Positions 45,130 through 55,439 of a DNA stretch of 64,000 nucleotides are shown piece after piece. The DNA comes from Stictocephala bisonia (Eukaryota > Arthropoda > Insecta > Hemiptera > Membracidae), in contig JAQJVL010000001.1 of assembly GCA_035578905.1 (NCBI GenBank), positions 4,146,001 through 4,210,000 of the forward strand, in the 5' to 3' direction. How positions within the stretch are numbered: the stretch's first letter is position 1; each line of letters begins with the position of its first letter. The notes beneath the pieces are model-generated. The model saw nothing but the letters and a program-made list of their open reading frames with translations. It ran no database searches and was not told where the DNA came from. A program made the position numbers and the translations under genes.

Positions 45130-45550
45130 GTGGAACAAATTATTTCCCTATAGTGCAAATTCAAATGCTACCTTTCCGGAAGTCTATATAAAATGCTCGT
45201 GTTAATTTGCACAAAATTCAAAGCCAGCCCATAACTGGAATTTAGTGTACTTCCAGCCCGACAGATTTGATCCTCTAATGTCCAGCTGAGATCCCTGTCA
45301 TTACTGTTCATTTACATAATCCAGGCCCACTTAACCGACTAATTACATTTATGTCCGCTCTTTAAGGATAGGCCAACTTTGTTCATTCACTGTTTGATCC
45401 TCTTGTAGATTATCAACACCCTGCATTAATTGATCCTTGACACGCAAGGTCAAAACTTGTTCCTGATTTCTGAATTTGAAGATGAATTTATTGGTAATTA
45501 ATATTAAATGCATGTGTGAACATGCAAATCAAGCAATGTAGGAACTATAG
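45130..45550. promoter_or_regulatory. Island 6, strongest candidate enhancer by motif density
   Basis: Balanced-composition, non-repetitive block with many recognisable cores: CTGTCATTACTG (Hth-type CTGTCA beside a TAAT-like site), CCGACTAATTACATTTATG (TAATTA plus TTTATG-like), TGCATTAATTGATCC, GCAAGGTCAAAAC (nuclear-receptor half site) and GTAATTAATATTAAATG. Repeated TTGATCC strings occur four times. No ORF. Function is inferred, not shown. Confidence 0.45.
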
Positions 45551-46310
45551 GTCGTAGGTTATTGGTATTCACGCATATAAAACAATAATGGTTTAAAATT
45601 ATTCTTAAACAGTTTCTGTAATTTGTTTAAAGGATTTAAAAACTCAATTGAAATTAAATAAAAAAACATAACAAATTAATTTCATTCTTCATTTATTCCT
45701 TCATAACAGCCTCCATCCATTTTTCCATTTATTGTAACTTATTGTGTTTAACGTCGAAGACTCAGTCTTTTTAAGAAAGTAGATAAAACATTATTTTAAT
45801 ACAGCTAGAAGAGAGAAGTGAATAAACAACATTGAAAACCCCATAGTGTGAAAGCTTAATCTACCTCGAATTTGCTCCCTCCTAATCTTCTTCTATATGC
45901 ACATTATCTCTCAGGACAATGTCTTGAATTAGAATCGACATTGTCAGTATTAAAAGCATACGCAGTGGCCGTTTAGCTCCTCGAAAAATGTCCAAAACAC
46001 GGGTTTCTATTTCAAGGATTAGGCCCGTAATAAGGATCGTATAATAGCACTTGAATTGTCATATGATTGGAGAAGAACCATTCTAGTGGACCATAAGATT
46101 TTTTTTAATTTAGGGTATTTTAGTATTTTTTACAGCTAAATATGTGAAATTTTAAAATTAAAAATATCAAACTATTTTCCACCAGATTGGACCTTGAACA
46201 ATAATACTCTGTTCACTATAACTCATTATAATAATAAACACGAATCGTTAAGTTGAAATAGCACAGCATGATTTAGAAGGCTGTAACGGTAAGATTATAT
46301 AAAAGTACTA
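45551..46310. other. No gene recognised
   Basis: AT-rich intron sequence without array or recognisable element. Confidence 0.4.
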
Positions 46311-46312
46311 TT

Positions 46313-46388
46313 GGGCCATCCACTTCACAGCGGGTCATCCACTTCACAGCGGGTCATCCACTTCACAGCGGGCCATCCACTTGGCAGA
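46313..46388 (+). repeat. 19-bp tandem repeat, about 4 copies
   Basis: CATCCACTTCACAGCGGGT repeated, with GGCC/GGTC variants at the edges. Short and GC-richer than its surroundings. Confidence 0.88.
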
Positions 46389-46637
46389 TAGAAAAGCGGT
46401 CACCTTAGAGGAGTTCCAAGCAAAATAGGCTTACAGGTTCTTCCCAATTGGTAATCTCCCAATGCCAGTCGGGAAGGTTATACCTAACTGGATTATGCCA
46501 GCTGGACTGATGATATTGTATTAAGGTTATAAACACGTTTACCTAAAAATGACAGAACTGACTCAGGTAATATCTCAGTAATCGCGGAGTAGTTTACAAC
46601 CAAGACACTCATTTCATATTCTCAAAAACATCGGAAA

Positions 46638-46900
46638 CATAATAATAATAATAATAATTTATTTCCATCAATATACAACATGGCTACAAACATCGTACAT
46701 GCTTGGAAATTGACTAACCACTGTAGCAAGTTTTTGTGGTTAGTATATTAATTACAAAATTTAAAGAAAAAACACACAGTTCAGTCTACATTTAGGACAA
46801 CTAAGAAACTAAGCCATGCCACTACCTGCAGCGCATACACATAGTAAAGAGAAAATATAAGATTTGTGACTAAGAATATACATAGATACGATATGTAGAT
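46638..46900 (-). mobile_element. 3' end of a minus-strand non-LTR element with (ATT)n tail
   Basis: On the minus strand the sequence ends CAACATGT-like 3'UTR, then GGAAATAAATTATTATTATT, i.e. a polyadenylation-like AATAAA followed by an (ATT)n microsatellite tail. That is the usual 3' signature of CR1/Jockey-type elements. No coding part was recognised. Confidence 0.45.
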
Positions 46901-47139
46901 AAATGAAAAAAAATGTAACACATAAATGACACTTACTTAAATACAATGGCAATCTTAGAAACAACAGATATCAGTACTCACTCAAAATTAAAATATAAAG
47001 AAGAAAATTAATCAAATCCTGACAGCTATTACAAGGCACGATATAAGTAAAGTTATAAAATGTGATGGAAACTATGCTACTGAATAGTGGTTGTTGGAAA
47101 CATGTCCCCCCCATAATAAAATGGGTCAAATGCCTTTAT

Positions 47140-47420
47140 TGTTTCCCTTCCCCCAAACTCAAACTATATTCAGTATATATTAATGGAACTATATTAATAA
47201 AAACCAATCAACCTAACGTAAACCAGAGCATGAATCGGCGCACGTATATAGTAGATAAAGCAGTGAGGCATGACAATCAGTTATCACAATCAGATAAGCA
47301 TAAGAATCTGCTGATACTGATAGAAGACTTTCTTTCCTTCCAAACAGCTGAATATCTAAGTTGTTTTGTAAGTTATAGCGTATAATATTAGTTTGGGGCA
47401 GTTAAAAGAATTTGACTATA
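47140..47420 (+). repeat. Dispersed repeat family D, copy 3
   Basis: Shares GAGCATGAATCGG, AAAGCAGTGAGGCATGACA, CAATCAGATAAG, CTGCTGATACTGATAGAAG and AGCTGAATATCTAAG with copies 1 and 2. The 107-codon frame at 47062-47385 overlaps it and is not a credible gene. Confidence 0.75.
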
Positions 47421-48280
47421 ATATTTCTGCAATACATTATAGGTATAGCCTATTTTGATCTTATAGAATAAAAAAATTAGGTAACTATGCTCTCTCTTCT
47501 TGAAGGGAAAGTTGTTTTGAAACGCGGAAAACTAATTTTTGACTAAAAATTGGAATATTTATTTTTGGACAATTATAATTATTGAAAAACAACTTTTTAA
47601 AGAATTGTTATTTAAAAAAAATTATGGTTGTTTTAATGCTGAAAACGAATAAGTAATAGGTTTTGCAATAAAAATATATTTTCAGTCCCCAAAACTCTCT
47701 TTTTAATACCCAACCAAATACAACCTAATTTGTCCTAATCCTATATACTCTAAAAAAGAAATTCGATAATAGCCTGAGAGCCAGCTGGCCATCCCTCCTG
47801 TAAAATATATGCATATTCGTTTTGTATGGTTGGTAATTGCTTTAATTATAATCACACATACGTGATTCACCACGACATTAGTTTTATCCTACACCTGCAG
47901 AAACAACTGTCGTAGACACAAATAGTTTTTCGATTCATTCTCAGCATAACATCTGTGCAAAATAGAAAAATAATAAATCACGGAAGAGTTATGCTAAAAC
48001 GAAAATGGAATTAAAATAAGATTTGCTAGAAAGTAAAATTTACGTTTTTCACAAAACTACTTTTCCGTGTAACTATTTTCTCAGAAAAAAATATATATCT
48101 AAATATTCATTACTATTCATTTCTAAGACTACGATTGTATCCACTGATAATAAAAATTTCATTTGCGAAGTGTCTAGAAAGTTCATAGTACCAAAACAAA
48201 TATCCTCAATACCTGGGAGTCACTAGATACAGTAGATTTCTCTTTACCAATAGCAACCTCATTATAGCCAAAAACGAGGC
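47421..48280. other. No gene recognised
   Basis: AT-rich; a 67-codon frame (48023-48226) has no recognisable features. Confidence 0.4.
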
Positions 48281-48284
48281 TAGA

Positions 48285-48552
48285 ATCCGAGAATGAAAAA
48301 AGAAACAGAGGTCACATCCAATAGTGCGCTAAATGTGTGTCAAGAAGTTATTTCTACAGTTTGTCATGTGATGGCAGTGTCAGCACTTTATCAGTCCCTC
48401 CCTTTATTCACCCAAATCCTCAAGGATAAACGTAGTAATTATTACTACAGATGTACAAATATGTTCATTAGTTGTAATCTATTTATAACTGTCACTAAGT
48501 CGTTCACTGTGACCATTAGAAAGCGACCTCTGATATTTTCTTCTTTGTGGTA
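48285..48552 (+). mobile_element. MITE family M, copy 3
   Basis: The left end AAGAAACAGAGGTCAC and right end GCGACCTCTGATATT form terminal inverted repeats. The interior CCAAATCCTCAAGGATAAAC, GTAGTAATTATTAC and TAGTTGTAATCTATTTATAA matches copies 1 and 4. The 110-codon frame starting at 48293 is repeat sequence. Confidence 0.8.
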
Positions 48553-48630
48553 CGTTTTATATAGAAACGTTTTATACTATATAAAACGTTTTATATACGT
48601 TTTATATAGTGTCCGGTTTATATAGAAACA
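48553..48630. repeat. Nested palindromic ACGTTTTATATA motifs
   Basis: ACGTTTTATA and TATAAAACGT alternate several times (48552-48618), producing overlapping hairpins immediately next to the right end of MITE copy 3. Confidence 0.75.
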
Positions 48631-48929
48631 ATTTTTAAACCGGTGGTTCTTTTGTAAAAAAAACTAGATTTGTTCTCTACTTGCCTACGGTAGGTATGGA
48701 ATTAATAACTATAATTGGATTACATAGAAACACAGCTAGTGACATTCTTACAAGACGTTTGAGCTACCTCTGAAATTGCATAGCCCAATTTCTTAATAGT
48801 ATTTTAATCAATCTTTAATCATGCCAGATACTACGTTTCTCAGAAAACTTTATCTCTTGGAATTTAAAGAACTTCAACAGTTTCAAGTACTTTATTGTAT
48901 ATAATATCAACAATCTTCTCCTTTCCTGT

Positions 48930-49340
48930 GTTTGTTGCTGGCTTACATCCGCACTTATTACTCAACCAAATCTGCTCTTAATATGGGAGTACAGATAACT
49001 AACTGTGTACTCACTGTGTCCTATACTGTCATAGATTGTTCACAGTATAGGACAACATTGCTTGTTGATTATCTGGAACAGGCGTTCTTTTTGGAGTTCC
49101 GTGCGTGTGGCGTTGTCACAACGAACCAAGAGTGTGAGAGAGCAACGTTCGCACACCAGCTCTCTGAGGTCTACCACGGTCTGTCACCAGCGCTCAAAGT
49201 GGATGGTCCACAAACCAGAGACACTGTTTGGCATGAAGACGAGCAATCCGTATCTCTAACGGGAGTCATAGCTTGGAAGGAATTTACAAAAATGTTAGGT
49301 GGCCTTGTACCTTTATCAATCAATTATTTATTTTAAGTTA
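48930..49340 (+). other. Unrecognised 134-codon open frame
   Basis: The longest non-repeat, non-transposon-assigned frame in the intron (48932-49336), with more GC-rich codons at 49060-49260 (LEQAFFLEFRACGVVTTNQE). I cannot assign a domain. It contains a perfect 13-bp-arm hairpin at 49017-49054. A second frame (49062-49259) overlaps it and either could be a diverged transposon fragment. No promoter or splice evidence. Not confidently a gene. Confidence 0.2.
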
Positions 49341-49564
49341 TTTATTTCACTGTTCATAAATTTGTTAAATACATTAGTAATGCTTAGGATAGTGAATTAT
49401 TTTAGTTACTGCCCAGAACCCTGAAGTAATGTTTATAAAATACGACAGAGAAGATAAGAATTATTTATCATAATATGGTTAAATGAGCTCAAAGAAGAAT
49501 AAAATTGGCCAGCTGTATCCTCAGAGGGATTTACAACTAGGTGTCACTGACACCAACACGAGAC

Positions 49565-50752
49565 TTGAGGACTGAGGCCTATCTTACACTGAATAGAACG
49601 AGACGATATAGAACAAAACAAGACGCCTTCAGACATCTAAAAAGGTCTGAAGGCGTCGTGGCGAAGGTACCCAAAGTTTCGTCTTGTGACCAGACGCTAG
49701 CTAACAAAACTTACTGCGCATGCGCTACTCCCATTCCTATGGTACAGCTGACAATCGGATACACAGATATAACATAACATTGAACTAGTTCACGTTGATT
49801 CATTGTTCTGTTGTTAATTTGTGTTATATAATATTATTTTTATTCTAATGTGATTTTTTTTAATTTTATAACACGACTCAGCACATTGATGTTTTGGGAA
49901 TGTCGATTGCTGTCGATGTAGATAAGCTTTTACTTTATGGCAAAACAGTCGACCTTTATGTAACCCTACACTCAAAGAACATCATATTGATTCAGAAAAA
50001 TATAGACTGACATAGGAAACAAAATTAACTTATTGGGTATTTACAAATCATTAAATTTTTATTTTATTATACAATTTAACTCTCCAATGATTTAATTGTG
50101 CTCCCAATATGTGTTCAGCCCATTTTAAACTTGTTTACATATAAACATTTTTAGAAAAGTGACCATTTAAACCGTATGAACAAATTTTTATCATCAAAAT
50201 AAAAGTACACTGGAATACATTCTTAATACTCCAATTATTTTTAACTGTCTTCTAAATTAAAAGCTATAAAAAAAATTATGACGAACACTTTATGCAACCA
50301 ATGCTCTATCTCATTCCGTTTACTGTCTGTCTATCTTTATTGTGTTTTTTTACTAATTAAAATGTTTAAACCAGGATTACAAAAAAATTAATGGTTTTCC
50401 GACAAAACACTTCTTCCTCCTCACACATCCTCTTAATTTTAAAATCTAACAGTAGCCTAATCCAAGCTCATACTCCGTGACACAAACTGTGTCAAACACC
50501 GCAAACACTTTACAAATCCCCAAAACAATCGTATAATAGTACTTTTAAATGAGTCCACAACTCTCGAGTATTAATCGAGACTACGAAATTAGAGATTAGA
50601 CGCAACTTTCATGAAGGCTAGCGTTCCGTCTTGACTTGTTCGATTCAGTGTGCGGCCACCCGTTGCCCGTTACGAGACAAGACGCGACAGAACGTCGGTC
50701 TCGACGCGTTCTGTTCTGTTCGAGCGAGTCAGTGTGCGGCTGGCCTAAGAGT
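49565..50752. mobile_element. Candidate non-autonomous DNA transposon with degenerate TIRs
   Basis: The left end (AGGCCTATCTTACACTGAAT then AGAACGAGACG) and the complemented right end (TTAGGCCAGCCGCACACTGA then CTCGCTCGAACAG) are similar. A second internal CAGTGTGCGGCCAC motif lies near 50650. AGACAAGACGCGACAGAACG-type CpG strings occur at both ends. The interior is AT-rich with no transposase. Superfamily not assigned. Confidence 0.5.
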
Positions 50753-51129
50753 AATGCACATTATCCTAAAGTTGTCTTGAGAACAAGTTTCCGTACCCTC
50801 ATGACAAAATGAATGGACGAGGAGTATCCGGTTTATGGAGTTCCAGTTGCTTTTTCCATTAGAGAACTTACGTATTCATAGTAATTAAATGTAACTTTTT
50901 TTAAGATCAATATAAGATATGTTACATTTTTAGTTAATCTAGCTCAGAGAGTTGTTTAACAAGAAAGTATTGATTTTTGCATTTGTAGGTCAGCTGAACC
51001 AAGACAGCAATAATGAAAACTTCAAGTTATTTAAATGCAAGACGATATATTGATTCGCTTTTGACAATCTTGGCAGACTTGAAAAAGTGCTATATCCATA
51101 GCTGACAACTTGGTTTTGAACATGTGCAG

Positions 51130-51425
51130 ATTTGTTATGTCTCATTCCTCAAGGGACGGATACAACTGACGCCCCTGAACATCCCGTGACTCAGCATTAG
51201 GTTCCGCTTTACTAATCCTCGTTGCCAGAATTGTCGCGAACACCGGAACGAAAGAGACAAAATTCCATTAATTGGTGGTGTATTGAGGGCAGCTGTTGCC
51301 GTGGCCGGGGGCTCCTCCCACTAGTCGATCCATCACCGCCATCTTAGGGTCCCATGGGACACCCGCTAGCGCTGGGGTGGGGTGCAAGCCTGCTTGCTAC
51401 ATTATTAACTTGCCAAGAACTATTA
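51130..51425. promoter_or_regulatory. GC-rich island 7 with a Hox/Exd consensus site and Pho/YY1-like site
   Basis: Non-repetitive GC-rich block. On the minus strand it reads AAGATGGCGGTGATGGATCG: TGATGGATCG matches the Hox/Exd consensus TGATNNATNN, and specifically the TGATGGAT form used by labial/Hox1 with Exd/Pbx. It directly abuts AAGATGGCGG, which contains a GCCAT (Pho/YY1-type) core. AATTCCATTAATTGG lies about 50 bases away. I infer a lab autoregulatory enhancer or Polycomb-type element. A 24-codon ATG frame through the motif is not credible as a gene. Confidence 0.5.
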
Positions 51426-51699
51426 TCAGAAGGGTGTGCTGCTATGTTATTTGGTCCGACGTCACTTATATATGATCTGTTTGGCTGACATTTTTTATAT
51501 TATTTTGTTTGTTGACCACCTTACCTACATGAAAAAATTCTAAAGTTCTAAGGAGGATGGTTAAATCTAATTTTAATTGTTAAATAAACATGCATGCATG
51601 ATGCTATATAGCCAATTACGGAAGAACTCATTTTTCTCGATTATAAAAGAAATGTGTATAAGATTAATAGATTAAATTTAAGTTAAAAACTGGAAATCC

Positions 51700-52050
51700 G
51701 TTCATGAAGCATGCCGTTCAAACTCTGGTTATGTCATGCCGTACAGTCACACTCTCAAAATGGGCTCATGTCGTATAGTCCTGAAGTGCAAAGTTACCGC
51801 AGCAAAACTGACACATCAAATCATGAAGCATCCCATTCAAACTCTAGGAATTATGTACCATCTCACTCTCAAATGGGCTCAAGCCTTCTGTTCGTGAAGA
51901 GCACGGTCACCTCCTTAAAATTGACACATCAAATCATGAAGAACTCCATTCAAACTCTGAGCATAATGTACAAACACACTCTCACAGTTGACTAGAGCCT
52001 TCTAGTACTGAAGTTCACTGTCACCTCCCCAAAACTGACACAATTCATTC
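51700..52050 (+). repeat. About 115-bp tandem repeat, 3 diverged copies
   Basis: Copies start at CATGAAGCATxCCxTTCAAAC (about 51705, 51820, 51936) and share CACACTCTCAAAATGGGCTC and AAAACTGACACATCAAATC. A fourth partial copy fades after 52050. Divergence of about 20% by eye marks it as an old array. The frame at 51711-51995 is repeat-derived. Confidence 0.8.
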
Positions 52051-52054
52051 ATGA

Positions 52055-52810
52055 ACAATGCTTTTGGAGGTTTGAGATTGGGGTGGAGAGAGTCACCCTC
52101 CCAGCACAGCCACAATCCATTCAAGAAGCAAGCAAGAACGACGAAAAGGGTTATCGTTTCCTTCCCTAATTTGTCAAAGTCCATTCGTGAAGCATAACGT
52201 TGACGAAAGCATAAATCAGTTATTTATCATATTTTTAAACAGTAAAATTTTCAAGGGTTGCTTATATGGAGGGCAAACGATTATTTAAACTATAGCAACC
52301 TATTGTGTTATAGTATAGCAAAACCTGACTGTTATAGTATTCCTCTTGAGAAATATGATTTCCATCACATTTGTTTCAAGCAGTGAAGATGATTGGCAAG
52401 CAGTTATTTATTGTAATGTGATTTAGGCAATAGGAAACTTATTTTAACAATGGAAATTTTTAAAAAAGTATTAGCTTCATAAGGAAGATGCATGATGTTA
52501 ATGTGTGAACGTGAATTCGACGAAAATTCGTTTCAAAAGTACAAAATTAGGCACATGATCTAGGGCTAACAATGATTAATCTGAGCTTAAGCAGGCTAGT
52601 AAGATATAAATTCAATACTTAAATTTCAAGAAAGATTTCAGAATATGATTTGTTAGTTGTCTGGAGAAGTTTGAGAAATTAACATACCAGACAACACTGG
52701 CAAACATTTGAATATATACGAACAACAATTTTACTATTCCGAGTGTTTAGGTAACTCAGTTCTTTATGTATAGATTTAAACTCAAGAGCAGTTTCCGCAT
52801 ATGAATTAGG
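52055..52810. other. No gene recognised
   Basis: AT-rich after the fading 115-bp array; the 60-codon minus frame at 52002-52184 has no recognisable domain. Confidence 0.4.
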
Positions 52811-52814
52811 GAGT

Positions 52815-53510
52815 ACGGACAACATCGTGAATGTGTGGATGGAAGTTCGGCCAACTTTGTAAATTTCTGGGTACGTTCAGCCAATTATGTAAATGTATGG
52901 ACGGTAGTTCGGAGAATATCGTAAATATGTGGATGGAAGTTCGGCCAACATTGTAAATTTCTGTGTACGTTCAGCCAATATCGTAAATTTAATGTATGGA
53001 CGGTAGTTCGGAGAATATCGTAAATGTGTGGATGTTCGGCCAACATTGTAAATTTCTGGGTACGTTCAGCCAATATCGTATATGTATGGACGGTAGTTCG
53101 GAGAATATCGTAAATATGTGGATGGAAGTTCGGCCAACATTGTAAATTTCTGTGTATGTTCAGCCAATATCGTAAATGTATGGATGGTAGTTAGGAGAAT
53201 ATCGTAAATATGTGGATGGAAGTTCGGCCAACATTGTAAATTTCTGTGTACGTTCAGCCAATATCGTAAATATGTGGATGGAAGTTCGGCCAACATTGTA
53301 AATTTCTGTGTACGTTCAGCCAATATCGTAAATGTATGGATGGTAGTTAGGAGAATATCGTAAATGTGTGGGTGTTCGGCCAACATTGTAAATTTCTGGG
53401 TACGTTCAGCCAATATCGTATGTGTATGGATGGGAGTTCGGAGAATATCGTGAATGTGTGGATGGAAGTTCGGCCAACATTGTAAATTTGTGGGTGGGAG
53501 CTCCAGCAAT
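52815..53510 (+). repeat. Composite tandem array of about 31-bp modules
   Basis: Three related module types alternate: GTTCGGCCAACATTGTAAAT-TTCTGTGTAC, GTTCAGCCAATATCGTAAAT-GTATGGACGGTA, and GTTCGGAGAATATCGTAAAT-ATGTGGATGGAA. Usually they occur in that order, giving a period of about 93 bp, with some modules deleted or reordered (for example 53205-53340). The minus-strand frames (52885-53509) read as repeats of NLQCWPNFHPHIYDIL and are artefacts. Confidence 0.92.
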
Positions 53511-53799
53511 GTTCATAGTTATTTAGTTGCAGTCCCAACTAAATGGTATAAATCAGCCAGTGATTGATCTGACACGTGTGGTACTTTTCATATAAATAAA
53601 TATGCAAGAATAATGTGTTAAACATTCAAACTGTAGCAGTAACGATTATTGTAGGCCTGACAACAACAATTCGTGCCCGTTGCATCACGCCAACTTCGTT
53701 ATTTTATTGCTCCTAAAGTCATAAACGTTTCATGGCTTTATTTTGTACTTTGCTATTGCTTTAGCATGGAAACATTCCTACATGGAAGAGAAAATGGTG

Positions 53800-54060
53800 T
53801 TTAAAGTAATTTGCTTATTATTTCTATATTTAATACCAGATTCCTTGAACTGACAGAATATATATTTTATGCCTCTGCAATCTCATATATTCTTTCATTT
53901 CTTCGAATCAGTTTTATTTTTCACTCTCGTATCAACATTTCATGGAATAATGAGCATGTAGACCTTCTTATTCCAGAGTATACATGCTCATTAGCAGAAC
54001 TGTACTTTTATGCTGCCTTGTAGTTTATTTTCTGTTCTTTATATTTAAGAGATTTTTTCA
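53800..54060 (+). mobile_element. Possible non-LTR retrotransposon C-terminal remnant
   Basis: A frame at 53811-54023 reads NEHVDLLIPEYTCSLAELYF, followed by IFKRFFHYLK in a shifted frame. This vaguely matches the basic/hydrophobic end of Jockey-like polymerases. Weak evidence without upstream blocks. Confidence 0.25.
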
Positions 54061-54289
54061 TTATTTAAAAGTTTGGACCATGGTTTATATTTATATTTAT
54101 TTGATACGTATCGTTGCACTGTGTAATTTTATATAGTTTGTCTAATTTATTCCTTTACAATTGTTGTAAGTAGTTTTCATAATTTATTGTTAGTATTAAA
54201 TGCTTATCCAAATTATATAAAATCATGATATAATGTATGAACATATAATTATTTTTAGTAGACTAATTTCACATAATAGATCATAAGTT

Positions 54290-54333
54290 CCCATTACACT
54301 AGGTGCAGTAACTACTGCACCTAGTGTAATGGG
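54290..54333. repeat. Perfect hairpin, 21-bp arms, 2-base loop
   Basis: CCCATTACACTAGGTGCAGT-A pairs exactly with its reverse complement after AC. Part of a cluster with 54377-54412, 55194-55237 and 55243-55286. Confidence 0.95.
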
Positions 54334-54376
54334 TGTTATTATAGACTTATAGTTATTAGTGTTATTATAGTTATTA

Positions 54377-54412
54377 TAGACTTCTAATAACTAACTAGTT
54401 ATTAGAAGTCTA
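54377..54412. repeat. Perfect hairpin, 16-bp arms, 4-base loop
   Basis: TAGACTTCTAATAACT, loop AACT, then AGTTATTAGAAGTCTA. Directly preceded by ATTATAGACTTATAGTTATT, a half-related string. Confidence 0.95.
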
Positions 54413-54624
54413 CATTATTATAATTATAACATTAGGAAAAATAATCTAGATTATCTTTCAAATATCCATAAACTAGAGAGATTCTTTCTTATACTGTAAC
54501 CTACTAAGCCTCAAGTAGGCCAATTATAATTTTAAGTATTTAAGATTATTTATGGTTACTTTTTTAAACGTTTTACGTGGAAACTGTTGCAACTACTATT
54601 CAGTTTTCAGAAATGCTTTTCTGA

Positions 54625-54885
54625 CCCCCTCTTGGAGCAGGTGCAGCCCGGTGCCCGGTCCGATTACACGGGCGCGGTCCGTAATTAAATCCAGGGTTCG
54701 ATTCCGTGTCGCCGCCGCAGCTCCCTTTAATGTGCCCTTATCAGAGCCGTTATCGTAGGGGAGGGACTGATAAAATAATTTCGGCGTGTCGTGACCACGC
54801 TCGCACGCACCTTCATGCAAATGTGCACGCCACGGCAGGAAACAATTGGTCGCGGGAGTGCTGTGTCACCGCTTGAGTGTGGAGC
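54625..54885. promoter_or_regulatory. GC-rich island 8, candidate enhancer
   Basis: CpG-rich, non-repetitive block with CCGTAATTAAATCC (TAATTA), CCCTTATCAGAGCC and GACTGATAAAATAA (paired GATA cores), CATGCAAATGTG (octamer/POU-like ATGCAAAT) and AACAATTGG. It contains one tRNA B-box-like string (GGTTCGATTCC), so part could be SINE-derived, but no A box precedes it at the right distance. Shadow frames at 54552-54758 and 54596-54820 are not genes. Confidence 0.45.
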
Positions 54886-54889
54886 AGGA

Positions 54890-55190
54890 ACTCAGGGAAG
54901 CGAACAAAAGAAGAAGAAATCGGGGGAGAACAAACTTTCATAAGAAACTATATGTCAAAAGTTCTACACGTTTATGTCCGGCCTTTCTGTATTTATTTTA
55001 GTAAACTGTTTACTTATTTTCAAACATACAATCTTCTTCAATGGGAAATTAATGAGGACTACCGATCTGCTGTAAGCCTACTTAAAGGATACCATGAAGT
55101 CGGCTAAAATATTTATTTTATCTTCAATTAGTTATTCTTCTTGACATTACAGGGAAAAAGAGGCATAACTTTTATTCAGAATATTATCTA
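54890..55190. other. No gene recognised
   Basis: A 76-codon plus frame (54877-55107) shows no identifiable domain. Confidence 0.35.
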
Positions 55191-55193
55191 GCA

Positions 55194-55237
55194 AATTGGT
55201 CCCAACACTAATTTTGTACTTAGTGTTGGGACCAATT
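55194..55237. repeat. Perfect hairpin, 18-bp arms, 8-base loop
   Basis: AATTGGTCCCAACACTAA pairs exactly with 55220-55237. It lies 5 bases from the next hairpin. Confidence 0.95.
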
Positions 55238-55242
55238 GTGTC

Positions 55243-55286
55243 ATATACTCTTTAGGAGTTGTAAAAACAACTCCTAAAGAGTATAT
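55243..55286. repeat. Perfect hairpin, 20-bp arms, 4-base loop
   Basis: ATATACTCTTTAGGAGTTGT, loop AAAA, exact reverse complement. The left arm's core (ATATACTCTTTAGGAG) recurs a third time at about 55413-55428 in direct orientation, beyond the AT run. Confidence 0.95.
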
Positions 55287-55315
55287 AACACATTCTTCTC
55301 ACTTCAGGCGTTATA

Positions 55316-55332
55316 GTATATATATATATATG

Positions 55333-55378
<46 letters not shown>
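55316..55378. repeat. (AT)n microsatellite with GTAT/ATAC interruptions
   Basis: About 60 bases of alternating TA with symmetric TATGTATA and TATACATA interruptions, itself palindromic. Flanked by the ATATACTCTTTAGGAG hairpin copies. Confidence 0.95.
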
Positions 55379-55379
<1 letters not shown>

Positions 55380-55439
55380 TAATTTAGTCTCACAAGTTAA
55401 GTTGGAAGTGTTATATACTCTTTAGGAGTAGTTTTCTAC

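Noticed and set aside
46313..46388. Possible regulatory repeat
   Set aside because: Only four 19-bp copies with no distinctive factor motif; listed simply as a repeat.
51310..51380. Short ATG frame on the minus strand in island 7 (MAVMDRLVGGAPG)
   Set aside because: 24 codons, no splice context, and it does not resemble the N-terminus of labial.
52885..53538. Minus-strand frames with repeated Trp/His-rich motifs
   Set aside because: Products of the module array of about 31 bp.
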